Below are positions 34,758-43,477 of a stretch of 64,000 nt of DNA, one piece after another. The position numbers were made by a program, and so were the translations under genes. Numbering within the stretch: the first letter of the stretch is position 1; every line of letters begins with the position of its first letter. Below the pieces are notes generated by a model. The model was not told where the DNA came from. It ran no database searches and saw nothing but the letters and a program-made list of their open reading frames with translations. The stretch comes from Aestuariibaculum sp. M13 (lineage in GTDB: Bacteria > Bacteroidota > Bacteroidia > Flavobacteriales > Flavobacteriaceae): the NCBI RefSeq assembly GCF_024723255.1, contig NZ_JANIAC010000002.1:1-64000 (forward strand). The letters are read 5' to 3'.

Positions 34758-35603
34758 ATGGATGGAACTTATGATCATGTCGTGGGAGAGTTTACTACAA
34801 AACTTTCAGAATTAAATATAGAAACCCCAATAAGTCTCAAAAATACCAATGAAGGTATTCTTTTATGTAATAATGCCCTATACCACCTGAAAACTATCGT
34901 TGACAAGAATGGGTTTAAAACCATAGAAGATGAGATTAATTTTTTCAAAAGGGTCAAGGTCGAACCACTGAGCTTACTGGTGTATTTTATTGAAGTGCGT
35001 TCCTGTCAACTTCATATGCCTAAGTTAGGATCGCGTCACAAATTGGCGTTTCTAGACAAGAAAATGGGACGAATTAATAAGTTTTTTAATCGCCATTCAG
35101 ACTTTGTTCATTATATGGAACAGGATCTCTGTTATCTGGATAAGCAGTATTTCACAAGATCTCATCAGGTGTTTCCACTATATGCCCTTCCAGAATCATC
35201 CTATTTGGATCCCAAATTTTTTACTTCACATGATATGCTTTGGGCAAGAATCAAGGGCATGAACCATTATACTATCTATATCCGAAACCTTATAAAGCAG
35301 ATTAAACAACAGAGTAGAAGTCATAATCCGAATCAAAAAATGACCAAACCTATGGAATGGACGGCTTCTAAAATAGCCCTTATCGAACTTCTTTATGCCA
35401 TTCATGAAACACAGGTGATTAATCATGGAAAAGATGATATCAAAACCATGGCACATTTGTTTGAACAGCTCTTCGGTGTTCAATTAGGAAACATCTATAA
35501 AACCTATTCAGAGATCAAGGCCAGAAAGGGCACCAGAGCTCGGTTTTTAGAGGAACTCATAGAACGTTTTAATCATAAAATGGATCAAGATGATGCCTTT
35601 TAA
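34758..35603 (+). CDS. rteC: RteC-family regulator of ICE excision
   Basis: A 281-residue helical protein matching RteC of CTnDOT-type elements: LFHKY-like N-terminal helices, IRSCQL-type segment (FIEVRSCQLHMPKLGS), and a C-terminal helix-turn-helix-like part (TASKIALIELLYAIHETQVINHG...MAHLFEQLFGVQLGNIYKTYSEI). In CTnDOT, RteC activates the excision operon by binding inverted repeats upstream of xis2c. Here the next gene is excisionase-like, with an 11-bp inverted repeat between. RteA and RteB are absent, so upstream control differs from CTnDOT. Confidence 0.88.
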   Translation: MDGTYDHVVGEFTTKLSELNIETPISLKNTNEGILLCNNALYHLKTIVDKNGFKTIEDEINFFKRVKVEPLSLLVYFIEVRSCQLHMPKLGSRHKLAFLDKKMGRINKFFNRHSDFVHYMEQDLCYLDKQYFTRSHQVFPLYALPESSYLDPKFFTSHDMLWARIKGMNHYTIYIRNLIKQIKQQSRSHNPNQKMTKPMEWTASKIALIELLYAIHETQVINHGKDDIKTMAHLFEQLFGVQLGNIYKTYSEIKARKGTRARFLEELIERFNHKMDQDDAF

Positions 35604-35632
35604 AAACATTAAAATTTTGTAAGAATTGTATT

Positions 35633-35780
35633 CGGAGTTACGTGCAGGTTACGTATGCCAAAAAAAAACATGATTTTCATAAAATTTAGATTGTTTTGAA
35701 GGGTGAATTATATCAAAATGGACTATAAAAAGCACTAAATCGCACCAAATTTCAAAATGTTAAAGTTTGACGTAACTCCG
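35633..35780. promoter_or_regulatory. 11-bp inverted repeat between rteC and the excisionase-like gene
   Basis: CGGAGTTACGT (35633-35643) is the exact reverse complement of ACGTAACTCCG (35770-35780). Further TTACGTA-type boxes lie beside each arm, including the palindrome CTTACGTAAG (35786-35795). In CTnDOT the region at this position carries the RteC binding site, so this is the candidate RteC operator, by analogy. Confidence 0.55.
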
Positions 35781-35844
35781 TACGACTTACGTAAGAAATA
35801 CATCAAAAGGATTCAGCTTTGCCAGTAGAAAGTCAAATCAATGC

Positions 35845-35893
35845 AAAGTCGCCCAAAGGTTATTTAAGGGATTTCTCGGGCGGCTTTGTTTTT
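35845..35893 (+). terminator. Terminator-like hairpin in the leader of the excisionase operon
   Basis: AAAGTCGCCC (35845-35854) pairs with GGGCGGCTTT (35878-35887) with one G-T pair, followed by GTTTTT. It lies only 20 bp before the ATG at 35908. It may end a transcript coming from rteC, or act as an attenuator of the transfer operon. Confidence 0.6.
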
Positions 35894-35907
35894 AAAAATC
35901 TAATCTT

Positions 35908-36201
35908 ATGGCAGCAACAATTATTACCACAGATGATCTTTATGAATTTAAAATTGAATTACTTGAAGATCTAAAAGCACTTCTAAGCAAGGAAACAGAA
36001 AATCGCACCAGAAAATGGTTAAAGTCACCAGAGGTGAGAGAACTCCTGGGGATTTCACATGGTACTCTTCAGAATTTACGAATCAATGGAACACTACCGT
36101 ATTCCAAAGTCGGGGGCGTATTGTATTATGACTACCAGGACATCATCAAGGTGATTGAGAATAGTAAGATTCACAACAAAATTAAAACTAAGGGATTATG
36201 A
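35908..36201 (+). CDS. Excisionase-like helix-turn-helix protein (97 aa)
   Basis: A small MerR/excisionase-type winged HTH: KWLKSPEVRELLGISHGTLQNLRINGTLPYSKVGGVLYYDYQDIIKVIE spans residues about 36-84, the standard pattern of Xis-like proteins in Bacteroidetes ICEs. It should bind DNA near the attachment site and favour excision, or control transfer. It follows rteC with a repeat-rich leader and overlaps the next gene by 4 bp. Confidence 0.85.
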   Translation: MAATIITTDDLYEFKIELLEDLKALLSKETENRTRKWLKSPEVRELLGISHGTLQNLRINGTLPYSKVGGVLYYDYQDIIKVIENSKIHNKIKTKGL

Positions 36202-36728
36202 AAGGGATGAATTATATTAAACATATGAATGCCGTCTTTCTCTTATTTTCAAAAGATAGCAGGTTGAACCCTACCCATATTAGTCTGTATATTGCATTAT
36301 TTCAACTTTGGAATACCTATCATTTTCCAAATGAATTTTTTATCAACAGACAAGAGGTTATGTCCTTGGCTAAAATAGGTTCGAAATCCACATACCATAG
36401 ATCTATAAAGCAACTTTCGCATTGGAATTATTTCAGTTACAATCCGTCTAAAAATAAATTTAAGGGGAGTCAAATTATGATGTTCCATTTTGGGACAAGA
36501 AGTGAACAAGAACTGTACTGCATCGGTACCAAAAGTGGGACAAGAAGTGGACAAGAAGTGGTACGTAAAATAAAACATATACAAACGGGAATAAACAAAA
36601 AAAACAATAACAAACAGGAAAATTTAAATTTTGAAAATTTTTCAGAAAAAAACAAACATAACGGCAGTGTCTCATATGAAGACAACTTAAAGACAAAAAC
36701 CAACAAAAAATATGATGAGCCGTTATGA
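36198..36728 (+). CDS. Winged-helix-like DNA-binding protein of the ICE (176 aa)
   Basis: The N-terminal 100 residues resemble the helical DNA-binding part found in replication-initiator-like or transcription proteins (LNPTHISLYIALFQLWN...INRQEVMSLAKIGSKSTYHRSIKQLSHWNYF). The C-terminal third is low-complexity, Asn/Lys-rich and acidic (KKNNNKQENLNFENFSEKN). Genes of this kind sit between the xis-like gene and an ATPase in Flavobacteriaceae conjugative elements. Both ends overlap neighbours by 4 bp, giving a tightly coupled three-gene unit. The precise role is unknown. Confidence 0.65.
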   Translation: MKGMNYIKHMNAVFLLFSKDSRLNPTHISLYIALFQLWNTYHFPNEFFINRQEVMSLAKIGSKSTYHRSIKQLSHWNYFSYNPSKNKFKGSQIMMFHFGTRSEQELYCIGTKSGTRSGQEVVRKIKHIQTGINKKNNNKQENLNFENFSEKNKHNGSVSYEDNLKTKTNKKYDEPL

Positions 36729-37387
36729 AACAAATTCAGCCACATATCATCATCGATGGGGATCAGAAGTTTGTGATAGGGGAATTGCAAGGCAGCAAAG
36801 TCACCTACGATTTTGACAGCATTTTGAAATACCTTCTTCACAAGGGCCAGGAACAGTTTGGTACCATGTTCAAGCTTTACGAAGAAGACCGGGATATTTT
36901 GTTTAAGCTTTGCAATTATTTCATCCGGGATGAGGCCAACTGCAAACGTCTGGATATTGATACGGGCAAAGGTCTGTTACTCAGCGGGCCTGTCGGGTCT
37001 GGGAAAACAACCCTGATGAAACTCCTTCGAACCATCGTGCCTCATCAGAAGCCTTACAAGATCATTCCATCACGTAATGTGGTTTTTGGTTTTAACCATC
37101 TGGGTTATAAAACCATTGAGGATTACGGGGATACACACTACCTGTGTTTTGATGATCTGGGTATTGAACCCATGGGCAGACATTACGGCAAGGACTGCAA
37201 TGTGATGGGAGAGATTATCTTATCGCGCTATGAGCTGTTTTTAAACCACAAAATCAAAACCCATATCACCACCAACCTCAATGCCCAGGAACTTGAGGAG
37301 CGTTATGGCAATCGGGTGCGTTCCCGAATGCGGGAGCTGTTCAACCTGATCGCTTTTGAAACTTCAACCAGGGATAAGCGTAAATAA
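36725..37387 (+). CDS. AAA+ ATPase (DnaC/IstB-like)
   Basis: A 220-residue ATPase with Walker A GPVGSGKT (88-95) and Walker B YLCFDDLGIE (about 138-147), followed by a sensor-like TTNLN and a C-terminal RVRSRMRELFN. The layout is that of helicase-loader or IstB-like ATPases. It may load a helicase or assist replication of the excised ICE. The base composition is clearly more GC-rich than most of the window, as is the amidase gene that follows, suggesting a different source for this piece. Confidence 0.78.
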   Translation: MKQIQPHIIIDGDQKFVIGELQGSKVTYDFDSILKYLLHKGQEQFGTMFKLYEEDRDILFKLCNYFIRDEANCKRLDIDTGKGLLLSGPVGSGKTTLMKLLRTIVPHQKPYKIIPSRNVVFGFNHLGYKTIEDYGDTHYLCFDDLGIEPMGRHYGKDCNVMGEIILSRYELFLNHKIKTHITTNLNAQELEERYGNRVRSRMRELFNLIAFETSTRDKRK

Positions 37388-37481
37388 GCGTATTAGCCTT
37401 TTTTAATCCAGTCTTGAAGGATTTTGTAAAATGCGATAATAATCGCCTTTAGACAAGCAAACAGTTCGGTGTAAATCGTTT

Positions 37482-38138
37482 TCATAGTTTTGAATTTAGT
37501 TGATGATACAGCCCTTCAAGTAAAGCCAGAGCCATAGCTGTAATGTGTTTGGGATTAGAAAAATAGCCAGCTTCATCACTCTGCGAGATAAACCCCATTT
37601 CAATCAGAACAGCAGGATAGTGGGGGATGGAGGTTCTGAGTACTGCAAAATTGGCCGTTTTAATGCCTCGGGACTCAAACCCCAGTTTGTGATGATAATT
37701 TTTCAACATACAGTTTGCCAAAGCAAGAGAATTGTAACTGTAAATTCCAATCCCTTTCGGAACAAAAACTTCAATACCCCGCGCAAAATGCTTCGAAGCA
37801 TTGCAATGAATCGATACAAAAGCATCGGCATGCAATGTCTTGGCAAGCCGATTTCGATCGGTTAAGGATACCAGTGTATCGGCGTATCTGGTGAGATATA
37901 TTTCCAACTGATTTTCAAACAGGATTTGGTTTAATCGTAACATCTCCTGAGCTATGGCCAGAGTGATGTTTTTTTCCTGAATGCCAAAACCAACAGCCCC
38001 AGCATCCAAACCCCCATGACCGGGATCTATCACTACAACAGATTTTGAATTTGCATTTTGAGTAAAACACAAACCCCAAAACATCAAAATCAGCAGAAAA
38101 CTGACGTTTTTGAAACAAGATTTTAGAATTTTTTTCAT
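37482..38138 (-). CDS. N-acetylmuramoyl-L-alanine amidase (Amidase_3), exported
   Basis: A 218-residue peptidoglycan hydrolase with a signal peptide (about 12-30), then the zinc amidase fold: VIDPGHGGLDAGA (first His), QEKNITLAIAQEM (Glu), VSIHCNAS (second His) and the C-terminal IEMGFISQ (catalytic Glu). All metal and catalytic residues are present. On the opposite strand between the ATPase and traE, it is well placed to open the cell wall for the transfer apparatus. Confidence 0.9.
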   Translation of the reverse strand: MKKILKSCFKNVSFLLILMFWGLCFTQNANSKSVVVIDPGHGGLDAGAVGFGIQEKNITLAIAQEMLRLNQILFENQLEIYLTRYADTLVSLTDRNRLAKTLHADAFVSIHCNASKHFARGIEVFVPKGIGIYSYNSLALANCMLKNYHHKLGFESRGIKTANFAVLRTSIPHYPAVLIEMGFISQSDEAGYFSNPKHITAMALALLEGLYHQLNSKL

Positions 38139-38181
38139 GTTTTCCGGTTTTTAAGTCTCTGATTTTCATACGATTTGATAG

Positions 38182-38207
38182 CGTTTGATTCGAAATAAAA
38201 TCAAACG
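38182..38207. promoter_or_regulatory. Dyad in the divergent amidase/traE region
   Basis: CGTTTGATT (38182-38190) and AATCAAACG (38199-38207) form a perfect 9-bp inverted repeat with an 8-nt spacer, 44 bp upstream of the amidase and 108 bp before traE. It may be an operator shared by the two divergent units. Confidence 0.5.
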
Positions 38208-38314
38208 AATCTAATAAATATTATTTATGTAAATTATTGAAAATCAATAAGTTGAATGTAAATATATTGTAATTTTATAACATCGAAAAAGTTGTTAATC
38301 AAAATACAAGTCAG

Positions 38315-38602
38315 ATGAAAAAAGCAATCTATTTTACAATCTTAAGTTTTTTGATCTCAGGAAGCAGTTTTGCTCAGATCGGAGGTATTGAACAATCGGT
38401 AAATGATGTATCGGATACCATCCGAAGTGTCTTTCCCATCATTTTGGGCGTGATATTCTTAGTTGGTTTCCTGTTTAATGCCGGTCACTTCTTTGGTGAG
38501 AACTCCGATTTAAAAAAAGGTATTACCCGAGTATTGGTTTTTGTATTAATAGCAGGTGCTGTTGTTGGCATCTTTACCTACCTGATTGGTATTGTTGTCT
38601 AG
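38315..38602 (+). CDS. traE: Conjugation protein TraE (DUF4134)
   Basis: A 95-residue protein with a signal peptide (ending SSFAQ21) and two TM helices (about 40-62 and 70-93). It matches the TraE family of Bacteroidetes ICEs, the VirB2-like pilin candidate. It is the first gene of the transfer operon, which reads traE-F-G-I-J-K-M-N on the plus strand. Confidence 0.88.
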   Translation: MKKAIYFTILSFLISGSSFAQIGGIEQSVNDVSDTIRSVFPIILGVIFLVGFLFNAGHFFGENSDLKKGITRVLVFVLIAGAVVGIFTYLIGIVV

Positions 38603-38613
38603 AGGGGGGTGAT

Positions 38614-38892
38614 ATGAAACAGTTCAAGGTTTATAAAGATATCAGAAAACAAGCCATGATTATGGGACTGCCCATAGCTTTGTTTGCCCTTATGATGACC
38701 AGTGTGTTGGTCTCTCTTCTGGTGATCATCTTTTCATTTAAAATATTGATTGTTGTTTTGGTTGTTGGATTAAACCTTGGACTGTATATCACCTTAACCC
38801 ACCTAGCCAAAGGCCATTTGAAATGGCAACTGGGCAGTGTCTTTCCAAAACTCATTTCAGTAAAACAAGTAAACACGACCTCTTATGAATAA
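38614..38892 (+). CDS. traF: Conjugation protein TraF (DUF4133)
   Basis: A 92-residue inner-membrane protein with two closely spaced TM segments (about 15-37 and 39-58), VirB3-like. An unusually good Shine-Dalgarno-like stretch, AGAGGGGGG, lies just before the ATG, which is rare in this phylum. It overlaps traG by 8 bp. Confidence 0.88.
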   Translation: MKQFKVYKDIRKQAMIMGLPIALFALMMTSVLVSLLVIIFSFKILIVVLVVGLNLGLYITLTHLAKGHLKWQLGSVFPKLISVKQVNTTSYE

Positions 38893-41290
38893 GCTGAATT
38901 TGATGCAGTATTACCCCATTCTGGATGTTCAGGAGCATATGGTTTTTGCCTCCAATGGGAATGTGATTTTGGGCTATACGTGCCAATTGCCTGAGATCTA
39001 TTCCCTGTCTGAGGCAGATTTTGAAGCCATTCACGGCATCTGGTTTCAGGCCTTTAAAGCCTTGCCAGTAGGTACAGTGATTCATAAACAGGATATTTAT
39101 AAGAAAAGCAGCTACTCGGCTGAAGAACTACCCAATACTTCATTTTTAGAACAAGCTACCGTCAATCACTTTAAAGACCGTAAGTACTTGGAGCATGAAT
39201 CACTACTGTTTTTTAGTATGCCACATCAAAAGGGAACAAACACCTCAAAATATGTGAATCCCTTCAGGGCGGCAGATAAAGGCATTTATAAAGCAATGGA
39301 TATGAAAGTGGAAGCTTTTGTGGCTTCGGTGAGTGATGCCGTTTCCTTTGTTAATAACAGTAGAAAGATAGGGCTTAAACCAATAACGCAAGAAGAGATA
39401 CATAAACAAACCTTGGATTATTTCAATGGTTATAATGCCGATGTACTCACCGATATGAGACTCCATGGTTCCAGTATTGATATTGGGGATCATCAGTTTG
39501 ATGTGCTAGCCATTAATAATGAAGGCTGTTTTGGAGAAGGCGTACAGAGTAGTAAAACCAATGATAAATTTACTTCAGACAGTTTTGTGTTTCATCAGGG
39601 TTTTATGGATGGATTAGGACTAAACTTAAATGAAAACCACATCATCAATCAGATCATTTATCTGGATGATAAGCACCAATGGCGAAAACTACTGGAAAAG
39701 AAAATAGAAGAATTAAAAAAGAGTTCCAATTTCGGCACGCAGAATAAGGTGGTGCTTGGGAAGATTGAAGATGTCGTTGATCAGATTAATCAGGATGAGA
39801 GCGCAAGAATTATTCGTGGTCATCTGAATATCATATTTTGGGATACAGATACCGAAAAGCTAAAAAGTATCGCCTCTAAGATTAAGGCGGAGTGTAAAGA
39901 GCTGGATATTTTGCCGTATTATCCAAAAGGCGAGGAGCGCAAGCAGTATATTTTAAATTCCTATTTCTGTCACAGTTCTAACTTTTCCAATGAAGATTTA
40001 TATGTGACCGATTTAAAACATGCCCTGTGTCTGTTTATCAATAACACGAATTATCAATCGGATGGAACCGGTGTTATTTTTAATGATAGGCAATTCAATA
40101 TCCCAGTACTAAAAGATGTCTGGGATGAAGGGAAAAAACGTATCAAAGCCAGAAACTTTGCCATTTTTGCGCCAACAGGTGAGGGGAAATCCTTTCTGGC
40201 TAATAACATCCTTAGGCAGTATTTTGAGAGTCAGGTACGTCTGGTGATTATTGATCTGGGTGGATCGTATTCCAAATTTGCGAAACTCTATCCCGACGAT
40301 CATATCATTTTACGTTATGAACAAGGCAAGAACCTGGGGATAAATCCATTTTATGTGTCCAGTGCTGAGGATGTGACTCCTGAGCGGTTGGAAGATCTGG
40401 CTACTTTTATTTTGGAACTCTTAGCTTCAGAGGATAAAGCCTCAAAAGGCGAGGAAGTGGCCATTAAAAAGGTGCTTCGTTATTATTACCTCTATACCAA
40501 AGATAAAGTTTACTCTCTGGCTGGTCTTTACCGATTCGTAGATAATCAAAGGGAACATTTACTAAAAGACCTAGGGATTGAAGAGCGCTATTTCAAGCTT
40601 TATGATTTTCTACATGTGCTATCGGAATATGTGGATGAGGGGCTGTATAGTTTTCTCTTTAATACCGATGCCGATCAGACTTATAAAATCGAAGATAAAC
40701 GCCTCATTATTTTTGAACTGGATGAAGTTCGGGATAATAAGGAAATCTTATCGGTGATGCTTAAGCTAATTAAGTCTGCCATACAGCGAACCATTTGGAG
40801 AAACAAAGCAGAGCGTGGGATTATCCTATTTGATGAGTTTGCCAAGCAACTTAAGTTTAAAAATGTACTGGAGAGTGTGGAGTTCTACTATCAGGCCATC
40901 AGAAAGCAAAACGGCGCCATTGGTATCATTTTACAATCCATTAATCAGTTACCCGATAATTCCACATCCGCCAGTATTTTGGAAAATACTCAGGTCGTGT
41001 ATAGCCTACATAATGAAAAAGGCTATGATGAGCTTCAAAAACGACTGAATCTCTCCGCTCATGATCTGAATCAACTAAAGTCTATAAGGAACAATCTCTC
41101 AGGTAAACGCAAGTATACCGAGATGTTTATCAAGATTGGTAAGAGTTCTAATATTTTCAGATTAGAGGTGCCCAAAGAGGTCTTTGCAGCTTATTTAACG
41201 GACGGTAAGGAACACGAGATCATCATGAATCTGTATGAGCAAACTGGAGATATGCAGACCGCCATACAAACCTATGTCAAACAATTATAA
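38885..41290 (+). CDS. traG: Conjugation ATPase TraG (VirB4-like)
   Basis: An 801-residue ATPase that powers assembly of the transfer channel. Walker A reads APTGEGKS (429-436), with Ala instead of the first Gly. Walker B lies near RGIILFDEFAKQ (about 645-655). The N-terminal half is the VirB4 domain. The length and order are normal for the family. Confidence 0.93.
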   Translation: MNKLNLMQYYPILDVQEHMVFASNGNVILGYTCQLPEIYSLSEADFEAIHGIWFQAFKALPVGTVIHKQDIYKKSSYSAEELPNTSFLEQATVNHFKDRKYLEHESLLFFSMPHQKGTNTSKYVNPFRAADKGIYKAMDMKVEAFVASVSDAVSFVNNSRKIGLKPITQEEIHKQTLDYFNGYNADVLTDMRLHGSSIDIGDHQFDVLAINNEGCFGEGVQSSKTNDKFTSDSFVFHQGFMDGLGLNLNENHIINQIIYLDDKHQWRKLLEKKIEELKKSSNFGTQNKVVLGKIEDVVDQINQDESARIIRGHLNIIFWDTDTEKLKSIASKIKAECKELDILPYYPKGEERKQYILNSYFCHSSNFSNEDLYVTDLKHALCLFINNTNYQSDGTGVIFNDRQFNIPVLKDVWDEGKKRIKARNFAIFAPTGEGKSFLANNILRQYFESQVRLVIIDLGGSYSKFAKLYPDDHIILRYEQGKNLGINPFYVSSAEDVTPERLEDLATFILELLASEDKASKGEEVAIKKVLRYYYLYTKDKVYSLAGLYRFVDNQREHLLKDLGIEERYFKLYDFLHVLSEYVDEGLYSFLFNTDADQTYKIEDKRLIIFELDEVRDNKEILSVMLKLIKSAIQRTIWRNKAERGIILFDEFAKQLKFKNVLESVEFYYQAIRKQNGAIGIILQSINQLPDNSTSASILENTQVVYSLHNEKGYDELQKRLNLSAHDLNQLKSIRNNLSGKRKYTEMFIKIGKSSNIFRLEVPKEVFAAYLTDGKEHEIIMNLYEQTGDMQTAIQTYVKQL

Positions 41291-41321
41291 ATAGAAGTTT
41301 AACCATTAAAATCCAATTGTC

Positions 41322-41903
41322 ATGAAGCATAAAATCAGAACATTAGCTTTAATATTCACCATTATTGTGTTAATGCCAGCAGGCGCTGCCTGTCAGGGGA
41401 TGCCAGTATATGATAATACAAACTTTATCAGTCTGGCTAAATCGCTTATAGAGTCGGCCAAGCAGACCTCACAACTACTAAAAACTGTTAGTTTTTTAAA
41501 AGAGCAAAAAGACCGTATAGAGCAGGTGAGTAATGTCATCAAACAGCTCAATGCTGTAAAGGAATTGTATAAAAACAATCAGCAGCTCTATAATCTCATA
41601 CAGGATGATTTAAGAAAAATACTGAACTCCCCACACATCAGACCTGAAGAGGTTGCCCGAATCTCAGCATCTTTTGATGCGATTATAGAACAATCACTGG
41701 AGGATCTGGATTTTGTATCTCAGATTTTATCAAGTAACACCCTTGATATGACTGATGCCGAGCGTGCGGTATTCTTAAAAGAAAAGGAAGAGCAGTCCAA
41801 AGAGATGGTGGCTGAAGTCACTTTGAAAACGAAGCGCTATAAAGAAATCATAGCCTTTAGAGACATGCAGGATCGCATCAATAACCGGGAAACAAACTAT
41901 TAA
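41322..41903 (+). CDS. traI: Conjugation protein TraI (DUF4141, VirB5-like)
   Basis: A 193-residue exported helical protein with a leader ending AGAACQG (about 20-26) and long coiled-coil stretches (about 45-110 and 150-190). It occupies the TraI place between TraG and TraJ in Bacteroidetes ICEs. TraH is not present between TraG and this gene. Confidence 0.8.
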   Translation: MKHKIRTLALIFTIIVLMPAGAACQGMPVYDNTNFISLAKSLIESAKQTSQLLKTVSFLKEQKDRIEQVSNVIKQLNAVKELYKNNQQLYNLIQDDLRKILNSPHIRPEEVARISASFDAIIEQSLEDLDFVSQILSSNTLDMTDAERAVFLKEKEEQSKEMVAEVTLKTKRYKEIIAFRDMQDRINNRETNY

Positions 41904-41906
41904 ACA

Positions 41907-42746
41907 ATGGCTGGTATTTTTTTAGGCATCGGATTGGAATATGTAGACGCTGTATTTACGACGATTAAAAACAGTGATTTTGCAGAGTATACGATAACGG
42001 GGATGAAATCTCTGGCTGTGCTGTTTTTTCTGATTAATATCTTAAAAAAATACAATGAAGGTATCGCTAATAAAGAGGGATATACCTGGGGACTGACTCC
42101 TACAGAACTGGCCAAGAACTTTGCCGTGGTCATCTTAGTGATATTTTCCACTCAGGTACTAAGTGTATTTGATGGGATATTGGTTGCCATTGAAAACCAG
42201 TATAGAGATACGGCTCCGGCACTCCTTCCGCTTCAGATGCAGGATCTGGATATTGAAGCTGACGTGAGTGCCATGGAAGCCGCCAAAAAGGCCATGATAT
42301 TATTGTATGAAGCATTGGTAACACCACTGTTTGGGTTAAAAGTAGTTGCATTCATTATAGCACTATTTCTATGGCTTCTGGATCTGTTTATCTATCCCTT
42401 GTTTTTAGCAGAGCGTTATTTTTTACTGGGCATTATGCAGGCCTTTTTTCCACTGGTCATTAGTCTTTCTGTATTTGAAAAGTTCAGAAGTATTGGCTAT
42501 CATTTTTTTAAACTCTATGCAGGGGTGTATATGTTGGTGCCAGCTTTTTTTCTGGTTAATGTCTTTGTCAATAATCTCTATACCGAGATCAATTCCAACT
42601 TTTGGTCAGAACTGTTTGGAACCGATTGGGGAAGTCATCTTTTTGGACCAGTGTTGGAATTAGGATCCATTGGATTCATTGTCTTTTTGAAGTTTAAACT
42701 CTACCGGCGAGCTACCTCTTTTACCATTCGATTATTTACTAATTAA
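41907..42746 (+). CDS. traJ: Conjugation protein TraJ (VirB6-like)
   Basis: A 279-residue polytopic membrane protein with at least five TM segments (about 30-50, 68-88, 140-162, 175-200, 205-228). It matches TraJ of CTnDOT-type elements and should be a core part of the inner-membrane channel. It starts 3 bp after traI. Confidence 0.87.
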   Translation: MAGIFLGIGLEYVDAVFTTIKNSDFAEYTITGMKSLAVLFFLINILKKYNEGIANKEGYTWGLTPTELAKNFAVVILVIFSTQVLSVFDGILVAIENQYRDTAPALLPLQMQDLDIEADVSAMEAAKKAMILLYEALVTPLFGLKVVAFIIALFLWLLDLFIYPLFLAERYFLLGIMQAFFPLVISLSVFEKFRSIGYHFFKLYAGVYMLVPAFFLVNVFVNNLYTEINSNFWSELFGTDWGSHLFGPVLELGSIGFIVFLKFKLYRRATSFTIRLFTN

Positions 42747-42758
42747 AAAACTTGTCTT

Positions 42759-43370
42759 ATGAAAACCCCTTATAAAGATATTTACTCAGTACTGAAACTA
42801 AACCGATTTATTGTTTATACCGTGGTCATTGCAGCAGCCATTGTCAGTGTGGTGTCTATACTGTTGGTTATAAAACAGCATAAGCAAATGACGGAAAATG
42901 CCTTTGCCATAAGTACGGAAGGAAGTGTGATTCCCTTGAAACTCGTGTCGCAGTATGAGAATCTGGAAGTAGAGGCTCTATCACATCTAAAATTGTTTCA
43001 TAAATATTTCTATGATATCGATGCGACAAATTATGAGCGTCAACTGGAAAAAGCCTTATGGCTGGGTAACAGCTCCGTGGATGCGCTTTATAGACAAAAG
43101 AAAGCTGATGGGGTGTATAACCGGCTCCTTCAATATTCTTTAGTACAAAAGGTAACACAGATTAGTTCTCAAGTTAATATTCAAAAGGAGCCCTATCAGT
43201 TTGAAACCACTATCATTTTTGAAATTAATAGAGGCGCAGTGATTGATAGGTATGAGCTTATTTCAACTGGGTCACTGATTCATGTCGATCGGAGCTTTCC
43301 GAATAATACCCACGGACTTTTGATAACTAATTATTTTGAAAAAAGCTTAAGGAAATTAGAAATGAATTAA
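42759..43370 (+). CDS. traK: Conjugation protein TraK (VirB8-like)
   Basis: A 203-residue protein with one N-terminal TM helix (about 18-40) and a soluble periplasmic domain. It matches TraK, the VirB8-like scaffold. It is 12 bp after traJ. The usual traL gene does not follow. A 107-bp gap with a small dyad GCCCAT/ATGGGC (43389-43401) is there instead. Confidence 0.87.
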   Translation: MKTPYKDIYSVLKLNRFIVYTVVIAAAIVSVVSILLVIKQHKQMTENAFAISTEGSVIPLKLVSQYENLEVEALSHLKLFHKYFYDIDATNYERQLEKALWLGNSSVDALYRQKKADGVYNRLLQYSLVQKVTQISSQVNIQKEPYQFETTIIFEINRGAVIDRYELISTGSLIHVDRSFPNNTHGLLITNYFEKSLRKLEMN

Positions 43371-43477
43371 ACACGATTCATTATGAAAGCCCATAATGGG
43401 CAATAGGTTAAAATTAGTTTTTACCTACAGAAATAATTTAATAACTGAACCTTAGGTTCTTGATAAAATTTGAACAG

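Noticed and set aside
37915-38169. Cys/Trp-rich 84-codon frame over the start of the amidase gene
   Set aside because: It overlaps the amidase in another frame and its odd composition is what a shadow frame gives.
43371-43477. Remnant of traL between traK and traM
   Set aside because: Only a seven-codon frame and a short dyad are present; no residue pattern of TraL can be read.
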